Of a DNA stretch of 64,000 nt, positions 17,976-27,281 are shown piece by piece. Source of the DNA: Ardenticatenaceae bacterium. GTDB taxonomy: Bacteria > Chloroflexota > Anaerolineae > Promineifilales > Promineifilaceae. A program made the position numbers and the translations under genes. The notes under the pieces are model-generated. The model did no database searches and was not told the origin of the DNA. It was given only the letters and a program-made list of their open reading frames with translations. The stretch spans positions 36,040 to 100,039 of the forward strand of contig JACKBU010000017.1 in assembly GCA_020634395.1 (NCBI GenBank), written 5' to 3'. Positions within the stretch are counted from its first letter, which is position 1, and each line of letters opens with the position of its first letter.

Positions 17976-20915
17976 ATGCGCCGCTTTCCATTATCTGTAC
18001 TCTGGTTGATCGCCCTGCCTATCCTCTGGCTGAGCGGCTGCCAATTCCCTCTCCAACCGCCCGACCTCGCCCCCTCACCCATTAACCAACCAGCTAACCT
18101 GCTAACCAACCAACAAACCAGCCAACCAACCAACCAACCGCTCCTGCCACCCACACCGCTGCCTACCCTCACACTGCCGGCCACGGCCGTTCCTCAGCCC
18201 ACCCCCACCTACAGCCCCAGCCTCGCCGACTGGACCATCCTCATTTACATGGACGGCGACAACGACCTCGCCGCCTCCGCCCTGAACGACCTCAACGAGA
18301 TGGAAGCCGCCGGGAGTTCTGCAGCGGTCAACGTGCTGGTGCAGTTGGATCAGGCAGGCGGCGCAGGGGCGCTGCGCTATAAATTGGAGGGGGATGCGGA
18401 CGAAACGGCCGTTTCCACCCCACCCCTGGCCGACCTCGGCGAAGTCAACATGGGCGATCCGCAAACCCTGGCCGACTTCATCACCTGGGGCCTGACCACC
18501 TATCCGGCCAACCGCGCCGCCCTCATCATCTGGGACCACGGCGCGGGCTGGCAGGGCGTGGCCTTCGACGACGACAGCGCCGACTACGGCCCGCCCGACA
18601 ACCTCAGCCTGCCCGACCTCAGCGGCGCGCTGGCCGCTGCCCAGGCCCAGACCAACCGCCCCCGGCTGGACCTCATCGCCTTCGACGCCTGCCTGATGAG
18701 TCAGCTAGACGTGCTGGCGGCGCTACGGCCGTTCGCCCAATTCGCCGTCGCCTCCGAAGAAGTGACCCCCGGCCAGGGCTGGAACTACCGCACCTGGCTC
18801 GGCCGCCTCTACGGCCAGCCCGCGCTCAACGGCTCCGGCCTGGCCCGCCTGCTGGTGGATGATTTCACCGCCGCCTACACCCAATCCACCCCCGACGACT
18901 TTGTGACGATGGCCGCCATCGACCTGACCCGTCTGCCCGATCTGACCTATGCCGTGGAATCGCTGGCCCAAAGCCTGCTGGCCGACCCCGCCTTCGTCGC
19001 CGGGGCGGTGGCCGACGCGCGCAGCGGTGCGGAAGCCTTCGCCCGCGTCTACCCCGACGACTTCGAGCGCTACGCGGCCATCGACCTGGGCCACTTCGCC
19101 GCCATCCTGGCCCAGCGCAGCCCGGACCCGCAGGTGGCGGCGGCGGCGGAGAAGGTGGGTGAGGCGGTGGAAACGGCCGTTCTCGCCCAACGCACTGGCA
19201 GCGGCTTCCAACACGCCAGCGGCATCGCCATCTACTTCCCGCGCACCGCCGCACTGGCCCGGCCGGAGTATACGGCCGTCACCCAACTCCCGCTCTGGAG
19301 CCAATTCCTGGACAGCGCCCACACCACCAGCTACGCCGAGCTGCCACCGCCAGCCGTCATCCTGGCCGAAACCAGCCCCGACCCGGTGGGCGTGCAAAGC
19401 CCCGCCTACCTGGATTTTCAGGTGATTGGCCGCAGCGTGGCCGAGGTGGTCTTGTTGGGTGGCGCGTATGAGGCGGACGGCCGTCGCCGCCTGCTGGAAT
19501 ACGACCCGCTCATCCCCGAACCGACCTATCTGCCCGACGGCAGCGCCCTGCACACCTGGCGCGACGGCGTCCACGACGACTTTTTCGTCTGGGACACGCG
19601 CGTTACCTACCTGTTTGACGCCGCCGGGAATGGCGATTTTGTGGTGATGTGGCCGACCGCGCCGGGCAGCAGCCTGTTCAGCGTGCAGGGCACCTTCCTG
19701 GGACAGGATGGAACCATCCTGCCCGCCAGCCTGACGTTTGACCATGCAGACGGCCGTCAAATCCGCCTCTGGGGCCAGGGTGATGGGGCCGCTGCCGCCG
19801 AAATCGCCCCGCAGCCCGGCGACGCATTCCAGCCCGCCAGCTTCTACCTCGACGATAGCAACGCCATCGGCAGTGAACCCGGCCCGGTACTCACCTTCGA
19901 CGACACTGGCCAGCTTTATTACGACTGGCGGCCGCTGCCCGACGGCGCGTACTTCCTCGGCTTCCAGGCCACCAACGCCGCCGGAGCCAGCGCCAGCAAC
20001 TTCCGCGACGTCACCATCGCCAACAGCGACTTGCAGCCCGGCCTGACCGCCTATCTGGACCCCTACCTCGGCTTCCAGTTCCTCCACCCCGAAGACTGGT
20101 ACACGCCCGTCTACACCGACACGCTGCTCTATACCAGCGACCGCAGCGGCCAGACCCAGATGCAGATCACCATCTACCCCCACCTGGAGCCGGGCGTTAA
20201 CCCGCTGGCCCTGAAAAACCAGACCCTCAGCGAATTTGGCCCGGTGGACGTGCTGTTCGCCGATGAGCTAAAGGTGGCCGACGTGGGCGGCAACCGCGTG
20301 GCCTATGGCTATACCCGGCCAGACGGCGCAGCACGCACGGGCATCTTCTTCACGTTTGTCAAAGACGGCCGTGGCTACGTCGTCGATGTGGACGGCCCGC
20401 AAGCCGCTGAAGCGCAAACCATCGCCGCCGTGCAGGCCATCAGCGAGAGCTGGCGCTTCACCAACCAGGGCGCGGGCCTGAAACCGGGAAACTGGGCCCA
20501 GATGGATTTAGACGCCTTTTCGGTGGCCCATCCGTCCGACTTTGCCTATCAAAACCAGGGCGACTGGCAGCGCTTTGTGGCCGACGGCCGTACCTTTGTG
20601 GCCCTGCGCGTGATGGACGAAACACGGCCGTCGGCCGACGTTTTGGCCGCGCTGCTGCGCGACGCCGGGGCAGGCGTGGCCAATTTTCAGGCCGGGCAGC
20701 CCTTCGTCTTTGCGCTGGGGGATGAGGTGTGGGAGCGGGTGGATATGGGGTATACGGCCGTAGACGGCACAGAAATCTGGGGCTTCATTATGGTGCGGCT
20801 GGCCGAGGGGCAGGAAATTGTAGCCTGGGCCGAAGCGCCGGCGGCCATCTACAACCAGCTCGAAGCGTCGGTCTTTCTCACGCTTATCGCCGATATGCGT
20901 CTCAAAACACCCTGA
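17976..20915 (+). CDS. Clostripain-family (C11) cysteine protease lipoprotein
   Basis: Secreted lipoprotein of 979 residues. The start MRRFPLSVLWL at 17976 gives a clean signal peptide with lipobox LWLSGC; longer in-frame readings upstream are not signal-like. A low-complexity N/Q/T/P tether follows, then the C11 catalytic domain DWTILIYMDGDNDLAASALN with the catalytic His in IIWDHGAGWQG (near residue 187) and Cys in LIAFDACLMS (near residue 239). The C-terminal ~350 residues are beta-rich and end in a repeated region resembling PsbP/Mog1-like folds (FLHPEDWYTPV, VAHPSDFAYQ). The tether is encoded by a run of AACC tetranucleotides. It probably cleaves after Arg or Lys at the cell surface. Confidence 0.85.
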   Translation: MRRFPLSVLWLIALPILWLSGCQFPLQPPDLAPSPINQPANLLTNQQTSQPTNQPLLPPTPLPTLTLPATAVPQPTPTYSPSLADWTILIYMDGDNDLAASALNDLNEMEAAGSSAAVNVLVQLDQAGGAGALRYKLEGDADETAVSTPPLADLGEVNMGDPQTLADFITWGLTTYPANRAALIIWDHGAGWQGVAFDDDSADYGPPDNLSLPDLSGALAAAQAQTNRPRLDLIAFDACLMSQLDVLAALRPFAQFAVASEEVTPGQGWNYRTWLGRLYGQPALNGSGLARLLVDDFTAAYTQSTPDDFVTMAAIDLTRLPDLTYAVESLAQSLLADPAFVAGAVADARSGAEAFARVYPDDFERYAAIDLGHFAAILAQRSPDPQVAAAAEKVGEAVETAVLAQRTGSGFQHASGIAIYFPRTAALARPEYTAVTQLPLWSQFLDSAHTTSYAELPPPAVILAETSPDPVGVQSPAYLDFQVIGRSVAEVVLLGGAYEADGRRRLLEYDPLIPEPTYLPDGSALHTWRDGVHDDFFVWDTRVTYLFDAAGNGDFVVMWPTAPGSSLFSVQGTFLGQDGTILPASLTFDHADGRQIRLWGQGDGAAAAEIAPQPGDAFQPASFYLDDSNAIGSEPGPVLTFDDTGQLYYDWRPLPDGAYFLGFQATNAAGASASNFRDVTIANSDLQPGLTAYLDPYLGFQFLHPEDWYTPVYTDTLLYTSDRSGQTQMQITIYPHLEPGVNPLALKNQTLSEFGPVDVLFADELKVADVGGNRVAYGYTRPDGAARTGIFFTFVKDGRGYVVDVDGPQAAEAQTIAAVQAISESWRFTNQGAGLKPGNWAQMDLDAFSVAHPSDFAYQNQGDWQRFVADGRTFVALRVMDETRPSADVLAALLRDAGAGVANFQAGQPFVFALGDEVWERVDMGYTAVDGTEIWGFIMVRLAEGQEIVAWAEAPAAIYNQLEASVFLTLIADMRLKTP

Positions 20916-20919
20916 CGCG

Positions 20920-21378
20920 TTACGCGCTGTGAAACGTGCGGCGCGTGACCAGCGAGGACAACACAATCGACGTCGACGTCGGCCCATACCGGCTCAACTG
21001 CTTGAGCACATCCTCCAATTCCTCCACGGACGCGGCGTGGGCTTTGATGATGAAGCAGTCGTCGCCGGTGACGCGGTGGCACTCTTCAACGGCCGTCATC
21101 GCCCGAATCACGTCGTCCACCTTGCTGGTGGCATACGAAGGCACACTCAGGCGGATAAAGGCCATAATCGGCAGGCCGATCTGGCCGGTGTTCACGCAGG
21201 CGTGATAGCCGGTGATGACGCCCATCTCTTCCAACCGCCGCACCCGCTCTGCGGCCGTCGGCTGGGACAAGTTCACCCGGCGGGCAATCTCACTGAAAGA
21301 CAGCCGAGCGTCGGCCTGCAGCTCTTCCAGAATATGCCAATCGATCTCATCCAGCTCTCTTTTAATTTGATAATTCAT
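20920..21378 (-). CDS. Lrp/AsnC-family transcriptional regulator
   Basis: A 152-residue regulator with an N-terminal winged HTH (LDEIDWHILEELQADARLSF then ARRVNLSQPTAAERVRRLEE) and a C-terminal RAM ligand domain (VDDVIRAMTAVEECHRVTGD). Such proteins sense amino acids and form octamers. It is divergent from the EamA transporter gene across a 170 bp AT-rich gap, the usual arrangement when an Lrp protein controls its neighbour exporter. Control of that gene is an inference. Confidence 0.92.
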   Translation of the reverse strand: MNYQIKRELDEIDWHILEELQADARLSFSEIARRVNLSQPTAAERVRRLEEMGVITGYHACVNTGQIGLPIMAFIRLSVPSYATSKVDDVIRAMTAVEECHRVTGDDCFIIKAHAASVEELEDVLKQLSRYGPTSTSIVLSSLVTRRTFHSA

Positions 21379-21548
21379 TCGCCTAATTTCCTTAGAAAAG
21401 CAAGATTCGGGTCGAAAAATCCGATGAATTGATATTTAATTTAAGCAGATCATCTGGCAAAATCAAGCCTGTATCTGGCAGAAATTGGCCCACTTTCCCC
21501 ATCCTCTCCCCTGGCATCTGTCTCACTTTTTATTGATGGAGTGACAAC

Positions 21549-22484
21549 ATGACGAAACAAAAAACAACGATTGTCCTGTCTTTGCTGGCCATGTATCTCA
21601 TCTGGGGGTCGACCTATCTGGGTATTCGCCTCGCCATCGCTTCTATCCCGCCGCTGCTCATGACTTCGATGCGGCTGCTTCTAGCCGGCAGCCTGTTGTT
21701 CTTGTTTTTGGTGATCCGGCGGCAGTCGCTGCCTTCTTGGCGGCAGTGGCGCAACGCCCTGATTGTGGGCGGCCTGATGTTGGGCGGCGGTCTGGGCGGC
21801 ACGACCTTTGCCGAGCAGTGGGTGGAGTCGGGGCTGGCGGCCGTTTTGGTGGCGACCGTGCCACTGTGGGCCACGTTGATGGTGGGCGTCAGTGAAAAAT
21901 GGCCGTCGCGGCAGGAATGGGTGGGGATTGCCGTGGGGCTGGTGGGTGTAGTTTTGCTCAACGCGGAAGACAATTTGCGGGCCAATCCCCTGGGGGCCGT
22001 CTTGATGCTGGCCGCGCCGATTAGCTGGGCGTTTGGCTCTATGCTCAGCCGCCGGTTGGACATCGCTAAAGGGTCGATGGGTTTTGCCAGCGAGATGTTG
22101 ATGGGCAGCGCGGTCTTGTTGGTGCTGGCGCTGGTGCGTGGGGAGCGATTAACGGCCGTGCCCACCACCCAATCCATCGTCGCCTGGCTCTACCTGGCCA
22201 TCTTCGGCTCCCTGATCGCCTTCAGCGCCTACATGTACCTGCTGCAAACCGTCAACATCACCCTGGCGACCAGTTACGCCTACGTCAATCCGGTGGTGGC
22301 GGTGCTGTTGGGGGTACTGGTGGCCGGGGAAACAATCTCTGGCCTGGGGATGGTAGCGATCGCCATCATTTTAAGCGCCGTGGTGATCATTACGTTTGCC
22401 CAGCGACGGCCGTCTGCCAAAACCAAAGAGCGCGAGAGAGAAGAGAGACGGCCGTTGCCCGAACCCCTACAGGGCGAGCAGTAA
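21549..22484 (+). CDS. EamA/DMT-superfamily permease
   Basis: Inner-membrane transporter of 311 residues with about ten hydrophobic segments in two EamA halves: LLAMYLIWGSTYLGIRLAIA opens the first and MLAAPISWAFGSMLSRRLDI the second. It resembles YedA/RhtA-type exporters of amino acids or metabolites. An extra charged tail closes the protein. It is divergent from an Lrp regulator, which supports an amino-acid export role (inference). Confidence 0.88.
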   Translation: MTKQKTTIVLSLLAMYLIWGSTYLGIRLAIASIPPLLMTSMRLLLAGSLLFLFLVIRRQSLPSWRQWRNALIVGGLMLGGGLGGTTFAEQWVESGLAAVLVATVPLWATLMVGVSEKWPSRQEWVGIAVGLVGVVLLNAEDNLRANPLGAVLMLAAPISWAFGSMLSRRLDIAKGSMGFASEMLMGSAVLLVLALVRGERLTAVPTTQSIVAWLYLAIFGSLIAFSAYMYLLQTVNITLATSYAYVNPVVAVLLGVLVAGETISGLGMVAIAIILSAVVIITFAQRRPSAKTKEREREERRPLPEPLQGEQ

Positions 22485-22531
22485 GGAGAGTCTGTCACCT
22501 TGTCAAGAGAAATCACTGCGGCAGGACAATA

Positions 22532-22564
22532 AGATTGGACCAATCTTGAAGATTAGTCCAATCT
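22532..22564. repeat. AGATTGGACCAATCT intergenic inverted repeat
   Basis: AGATTGGACCAATCT followed by AGATTAGTCCAATCT, each half itself near-palindromic. It lies between the convergent EamA and clpB genes. The same element recurs near 34121, 59844 and 61438. Confidence 0.7.
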
Positions 22565-22572
22565 ACACTGCG

Positions 22573-25185
22573 TCAGGCGTATACCGCCACCGGTTCCACA
22601 TCAGCAACCACGTCAAACGTCAGGTCGCCGCCCTCCACGCCTACGACCACATGGTCGCCGTCGCGGATTTCGTTCTGGATGAGCTTGAGCGCCAGCGGAT
22701 CGACAATTCGTTTTTGCAGCACGCGCTTTAACGGCCGTGCCCCATACACCGGATCATACCCTTCCTCAATCAGCAGGTCGGCCGCCGCGTCCGTCAGAGT
22801 GATGGTGACGTTGCGCTTCGCCAGCAGGTCGCGCACGTGGTCCAACTGGATGTCGGCGATGGCCCGCAGTTGGTCTTTTTCCAGCCGGTGGAACAGCACA
22901 ATCTCGTCCACGCGGTTCAAAAATTCCGGGCGGAAGTGATTGCGCAGCGCGCCCATCACCCGCTCTTCCATCTCCGCCTCGTCGCTGGCATCCAAAATGT
23001 ACTGGCTGCCGACGTTGCTGGTCATGATGATGACCGTGTTGCGGAAATCGACTGTGCGCCCCTGGCCGTCGGTCAGACGGCCGTCATCCAGCACTTGCAA
23101 GAAGACGTTAAACACTTCCGGGTGGGCCTTCTCGATTTCATCGAACAGGACGACCGAATACGGCCGTCTGCGTACCGCTTCCGTGAGCTGCCCGCCTTCG
23201 TCGTAGCCCACGTAGCCGGGCGGCGCGCCAATCAGCCGGGCCACGGTGTGGCGCTCCTGGTATTCGCTCATGTCGATGCGCACCATGTTGCTCTCGTCGT
23301 CGAACAGGAATTCGGCCAACGCCCGCGCCAACTCCGTCTTGCCCACGCCGGTTGGCCCCAGGAAGATGAAGCTGCCGATGGGCCGGTTAGGGTCTTGCAG
23401 GCCGGAGCGGCTGCGGCGCACGGCCGCCGCCACCGCCTGGATGGCCTCGTCCTGCCCCACGACGCGCGTGTGCAGCCGGTCTTCCATGTAGACCAGCTTC
23501 TCCATTTCGCCTTCCATCAGCCGCGTGGCCGGGATGCCAGTCCACTTGGCGACGATCTGGGCAATGTCTTCGGCGTCGACTTCCTCTTTGAGCAGCGCGC
23601 CGCCTTGCTGCAGTTCGTTCAGCCGGGTGGTGGCGTTGGCGAGCGATTGTTCCAGGTCATGGAGACGGCCGTACTGCAGTTCCGCCGCCTTTTGGTAATC
23701 CATCTCTCGCTGCGCCTGCTCCACCTGCACGCGCACCTGATCCATCTCTTCCTTGATGGTCTGCACCTGGACGATGGCCTCTTTTTCCGCCTGCCAGCGG
23801 GTTGCCAGGGCGCTGCTCTGCTCTTTCAGGTTGGCCAGCTCTTCCTCCAGCTTTTCCAGCCGTTCCTTGCTCGCTTTATCTTTCTCTTTTTTCAACGCCT
23901 CGCGCTCAATCTCCAACTGCATGATGTCGCGATCTACTTCGTCCAGCACCTGCGGTTTACTGTCGATGGCCATGCGCAGGCGGCTGGCGGCTTCGTCCAC
24001 CAGGTCAATGGCCTTGTCGGGCAAGAAGCGGTCGGAGATGTAGCGATGGCTCAGAGTGGCGGCGGCAATCACCGCGCCATCGGTGATGCGCACGCCATGA
24101 TGGACTTCGTAGCGCTCTTTCAGGCCACGCAAAATCGAAATCGTGTCCTCCACCGACGGCTCGCCGACGAAAACAGGCTGGAAGCGCCGCTCGAGCGCCG
24201 CGTCTTTTTCGATGTATTTGCGGAATTCGTCCAGCGTCGTCGCGCCGATGGCGTGCAGTTCGCCGCGCGCCAGCATCGGTTTGAGCATGTTGCTGGCGTC
24301 CATGCTGCCCTCGGCCGCGCCTGCACCGACCAGGGTGTGCATCTCATCAATGAAAAGGATGATCTGCCCTTCGCTCTCCTGAATTTCTTTCAGGACCGCC
24401 TTGAGCCGCTCTTCAAACTCGCCGCGATATTTGGCTCCGGCGACCAGCGCGCCCAAATCCAGGGCGACCAGCCGCTTGTCTTTCAGACCCAGCGGCACGT
24501 CGCCGCGCACGATGCGCTGCGCCAGCCCTTCGGCGATGGCCGTCTTGCCCACGCCCGGCTCGCCGATGAGCACGGGGTTGTTCTTGGTGCGGCGGCTGAG
24601 AATCTGGATGACGCGGCGGATTTCCTCGTCGCGGCCGATGACCGGGTCGAGTTTGCCCTTGCGTGCTTCCTGGGTGAGATCACGGCCGTATTTAGCCAAC
24701 GCCTCATACTGCGCTTCCGGGTTCTGGCTGGTCACGCGCTGCGAGCCGCGCACGGCAGCCAGCGCCTGCATAATGCTGTTGTAATCCACGCCATGCCGAG
24801 ACAGCAGTTCGCGGATGCGGCGCGGCGCTTTGGGCTGGGCCATGGCCATCACCAAATGTTCTGTGGAGGTGTAATCGTCCTTCATGCTGGCGGCGATGTC
24901 CTGCGCCTCGTCCAGCACGGCCTGGAAATCGCGGCTCATGCCCACCTGCACCGACGAGCCGGTGGCGCGGGGCATCTGGTTGAGGGCTTGGGCAACGGCC
25001 TGCCCCAGCATGGCCGGGTCTACACCGATGCGCTTGAGCACGGCCGGTACAACGCCGCCTTCCTGAGCGATGAGCACGCTCAGCAAATGTTCCGGCTCGA
25101 TGGCTGGGTGATTGTATTGCTGCGCCAGGTTTTGCGCCTCGTAGATGGCATCCTGGCCTTTTTGGGTAAACTTATCAATTCTCAT
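22573..25185 (-). CDS. clpB: ATP-dependent disaggregase ClpB
   Basis: Hsp100 disaggregase of 870 residues that pulls proteins from aggregates with DnaK. Seen in order: the Clp N-domain with two repeats, AAA-1 with Walker A GEPGVGKTAIAEG, the long coiled-coil middle domain (residues ~410-530, rich in E, K and Q), and AAA-2 with Walker A GPTGVGKTELARAL followed by the ClpB C-terminal domain. The middle domain separates it from ClpA and ClpC. ATG at 25185 is preferred, with AGGATAGG about 9 nt upstream. No HAIR or CIRCE operator is visible upstream. DnaK, GrpE and a J-protein are encoded at 40.7-44.5 kb. Confidence 0.96.
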   Translation of the reverse strand: MRIDKFTQKGQDAIYEAQNLAQQYNHPAIEPEHLLSVLIAQEGGVVPAVLKRIGVDPAMLGQAVAQALNQMPRATGSSVQVGMSRDFQAVLDEAQDIAASMKDDYTSTEHLVMAMAQPKAPRRIRELLSRHGVDYNSIMQALAAVRGSQRVTSQNPEAQYEALAKYGRDLTQEARKGKLDPVIGRDEEIRRVIQILSRRTKNNPVLIGEPGVGKTAIAEGLAQRIVRGDVPLGLKDKRLVALDLGALVAGAKYRGEFEERLKAVLKEIQESEGQIILFIDEMHTLVGAGAAEGSMDASNMLKPMLARGELHAIGATTLDEFRKYIEKDAALERRFQPVFVGEPSVEDTISILRGLKERYEVHHGVRITDGAVIAAATLSHRYISDRFLPDKAIDLVDEAASRLRMAIDSKPQVLDEVDRDIMQLEIEREALKKEKDKASKERLEKLEEELANLKEQSSALATRWQAEKEAIVQVQTIKEEMDQVRVQVEQAQREMDYQKAAELQYGRLHDLEQSLANATTRLNELQQGGALLKEEVDAEDIAQIVAKWTGIPATRLMEGEMEKLVYMEDRLHTRVVGQDEAIQAVAAAVRRSRSGLQDPNRPIGSFIFLGPTGVGKTELARALAEFLFDDESNMVRIDMSEYQERHTVARLIGAPPGYVGYDEGGQLTEAVRRRPYSVVLFDEIEKAHPEVFNVFLQVLDDGRLTDGQGRTVDFRNTVIIMTSNVGSQYILDASDEAEMEERVMGALRNHFRPEFLNRVDEIVLFHRLEKDQLRAIADIQLDHVRDLLAKRNVTITLTDAAADLLIEEGYDPVYGARPLKRVLQKRIVDPLALKLIQNEIRDGDHVVVGVEGGDLTFDVVADVEPVAVYA

Positions 25186-25459
25186 ATTTTTCAACCTATC
25201 CTCTCATCTTATCGCTGTTTGTACTCCTGTATTGTGCCTTTTTTGCGTCAGAAATGGGTTAGAAAGGCATAAGAGGGACGTTGGCGGGGGCCGGCTGTTT
25301 GGTTGGGGCGGTAAAACGGCCGTAAGGAATTTGTAATGTCAATCCTATTTTTTTGTAATGTTTTCTGCCTACACTCGTGGACGTTAACCCTGGTATCCAC
25401 CTGCGCCGATCAGTTGGCGTTGGGGAGCTAATCCATCAAATGGTAAAGGAGTTGTCACT

Positions 25460-26203
25460 ATGAAAAGATTCTTTCTGCTTGTGCCTGTGGTCATTGGCCT
25501 TTTTGTTTTGGCTGCGTGTGGCGGCACGGAAACGGCCGTTACCCCTGCCCCAACCGCAATGATGCCCGCACAGGACACCGGCAGCAGCATGAGCGACGAG
25601 CCGATGGCCGACAATGCCATGGCCGAAGAGCCAATGGGCGATGAGCCAATGGCCGATGAGCCAATGGCTAACCACAACGACACGATGACGATGGAAGAAT
25701 CCACGATGGATCTGATGGAAGAGGCGACGGCTGAATCTGATATGGACAGCATGGAGATGATGGACCATCCCGCCTGGCAATCCATCGCCCTCACTGATGC
25801 TCGCAGCGGCGAAACCTTTACCCTGGCCGACTTTGCCGGTAAAACTGTGTATGTCGAGCCGATGGCTACCTGGTGCACCAACTGTCGCCAGCAGCTCAAC
25901 AACGTGGCCCAAATCCACGAGCAGTTCGGCGATGATGTGGTTTTTATCGGCCTCAGCCTGGAAACCAACCTTAATCCCGCAGACCTGGCCGTTTACGCCG
26001 AGAATCAAGGGTATGACTGGACCTTTGCCGTGATGACACAGGAAATGCTGCAATCTCTGGCGGACACATACGGCCGTACCATCACCAACGCTCCCTCCAC
26101 CCCCCACTTCATCATCCGCGCCGATGGCAGCCATACAGATCTGTCCACAGGTATCGATTCGCCAGATCAATTAGTGCAGTTGATCCAGGCGGCCCAAAGC
26201 TAA
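25460..26203 (+). CDS. Met-rich thioredoxin-fold (TlpA/redoxin) lipoprotein
   Basis: Exported 247-residue lipoprotein. The signal peptide ends in the lipobox FVLAACG. Residues ~35-100 form an acidic, methionine-rich tether with repeats of EPMADE/EPMGDE and MTMEES, able in principle to bind soft metals such as Cu(I). A redoxin domain follows with active site WCTNC (C139, C142) and the cis-proline segment NAPSTPHF. It probably reduces disulfides or holds metal on the outer face of the membrane. The downstream CcdA-like gene, 82 bp away on the same strand, would supply electrons. Confidence 0.85.
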   Translation: MKRFFLLVPVVIGLFVLAACGGTETAVTPAPTAMMPAQDTGSSMSDEPMADNAMAEEPMGDEPMADEPMANHNDTMTMEESTMDLMEEATAESDMDSMEMMDHPAWQSIALTDARSGETFTLADFAGKTVYVEPMATWCTNCRQQLNNVAQIHEQFGDDVVFIGLSLETNLNPADLAVYAENQGYDWTFAVMTQEMLQSLADTYGRTITNAPSTPHFIIRADGSHTDLSTGIDSPDQLVQLIQAAQS

Positions 26204-26285
26204 ATACGTTTCCCGATGCGTGAGGCGCATTGCGTTTGGCGCCTCACGCACGGCGCTCGCCACGTCCTTACCCGAGCCGTAACCT

Positions 26286-26963
26286 ATGAACGAACTGATT
26301 GAAGCATTTGTATTGGGCAACAGTGCCATTCTTACCAACGTGTGCATTTTGCCGCTTTATCCTGGCCTTATCGCCTTTATGGCCGGCAGCGCCGCGGGCA
26401 ATTCCGCCGATGAGCGCTCGCAGAAAGCGGCAAAATGGCTGGGGTTTCTGGTATTGTTGGGCATATTAAGTTTGATGACGGCCGTTGGAGCCTTCTTATA
26501 CGTCTTTCAGCAGTCTTTCGGCAACATCTTGCCCATCCTGCTGCCCATCGTTTACTTAGTTATCATCTTGCTTGGTGTACTGATGGTATTGGGGCGAAAT
26601 CCATTTAAACGATTTTCTACCGTACAGTCACCCACCCTGCGAAATCCCTATCTGGCGGCATATGTGTATGGGCTTTTACTCGGTCCGATGACGCTGCCCT
26701 GCGCTGGCCCAATCATTCTAAGCGCCTTTTTGTTAGGCGCCGGCAGTTTTGCCGGCTTGGCTGAGGGCTTAGCATACTTTTTGGCCTTTGGATTGGGTTT
26801 TGGCTGGCCGTTGGTGATTTTGCCCTTCCTCGCAGTGCCGCTGCAGCGCAACCTCACCCGTTGGACAACCCAAAACTATACCTTACTCACACGGATTTCC
26901 GGTCTTCTTTTGGTAGCCATTGGCTTTTTGGGTGTTTATGTCGATTTATTGCCCAACTTTTGA
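26286..26963 (+). CDS. CcdA/DsbD-type transmembrane electron carrier
   Basis: Membrane protein of 225 residues with six hydrophobic segments. The two redox cysteines are seen in TNVCILPLYPGLIAF (C20) and GPMTLPCAGPIIL (about C138), each next to the expected prolines. CcdA passes electrons from cytosolic thioredoxin to extracytoplasmic thioredoxin-fold proteins. It follows the Met-rich redoxin lipoprotein, its natural client. The selenoprotein redoxins at 60-62 kb are other possible clients (inference). Confidence 0.87.
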   Translation: MNELIEAFVLGNSAILTNVCILPLYPGLIAFMAGSAAGNSADERSQKAAKWLGFLVLLGILSLMTAVGAFLYVFQQSFGNILPILLPIVYLVIILLGVLMVLGRNPFKRFSTVQSPTLRNPYLAAYVYGLLLGPMTLPCAGPIILSAFLLGAGSFAGLAEGLAYFLAFGLGFGWPLVILPFLAVPLQRNLTRWTTQNYTLLTRISGLLLVAIGFLGVYVDLLPNF

Positions 26964-27281
26964 CGAGGTCTGTAAGGCTAACGTGGCAGAATTATTAGTG
27001 TTTTCAGATAGGAGAAATTTCCCCCCCCGAAAAAGATGACAATATAAAATTTATTGTGTATTATTAAGGCAAGCTTGAAGAGGTTAGGGTTGAGGGAAAA
27101 TTCCTCCCCCCCCAAAAACTGGCACGAGAGAAACGCGACTGGAACACCTGAATCAAGCTTAGGGTAATGTTTCCTCTCCCTCAACCCTTGGCATTGCCCG
27201 TTAGTCCATGCACCGCCCTCCTGGTGCATGGGCACTGACAAAAAAACCGCCCTCTCCCTGAGGGCGGTTTTCATTTTAAAT
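26964..27281. other. Intergenic region with C8 tracts and inverted repeats
   Basis: A non-coding gap between ccdA and zwf. It holds two CCCCCCCC runs (27021-27028 and 27106-27113), each after a similar purine-rich lead. A 12 bp inverted repeat AGGGTTGAGGGA (27086-27097) pairs with TCCCTCAACCCT (27177-27188). A hairpin CCATGCACC/GGTGCATGG lies at 27206-27231, then the zwf terminator. Open frames across it have no coding character. Confidence 0.5.
27241..27270. terminator. Terminator at the zwf 3' end
   Basis: CCGCCCTC pairs with GAGGGCGG around TCCCT. An A-run on the left and a T-run on the right make it bidirectional. It lies just past the zwf stop codon. Confidence 0.75.

Noticed and set aside
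22837..25272. Long open frame of about 800 codons antisense to clpB
   Set aside because: A shadow frame of a GC-rich gene; composition is rich in H, R, Q and A with no domain, and clpB on the other strand is unmistakable. The same applies to frames antisense to the M32, C11, peptidase T and WS/DGAT genes.
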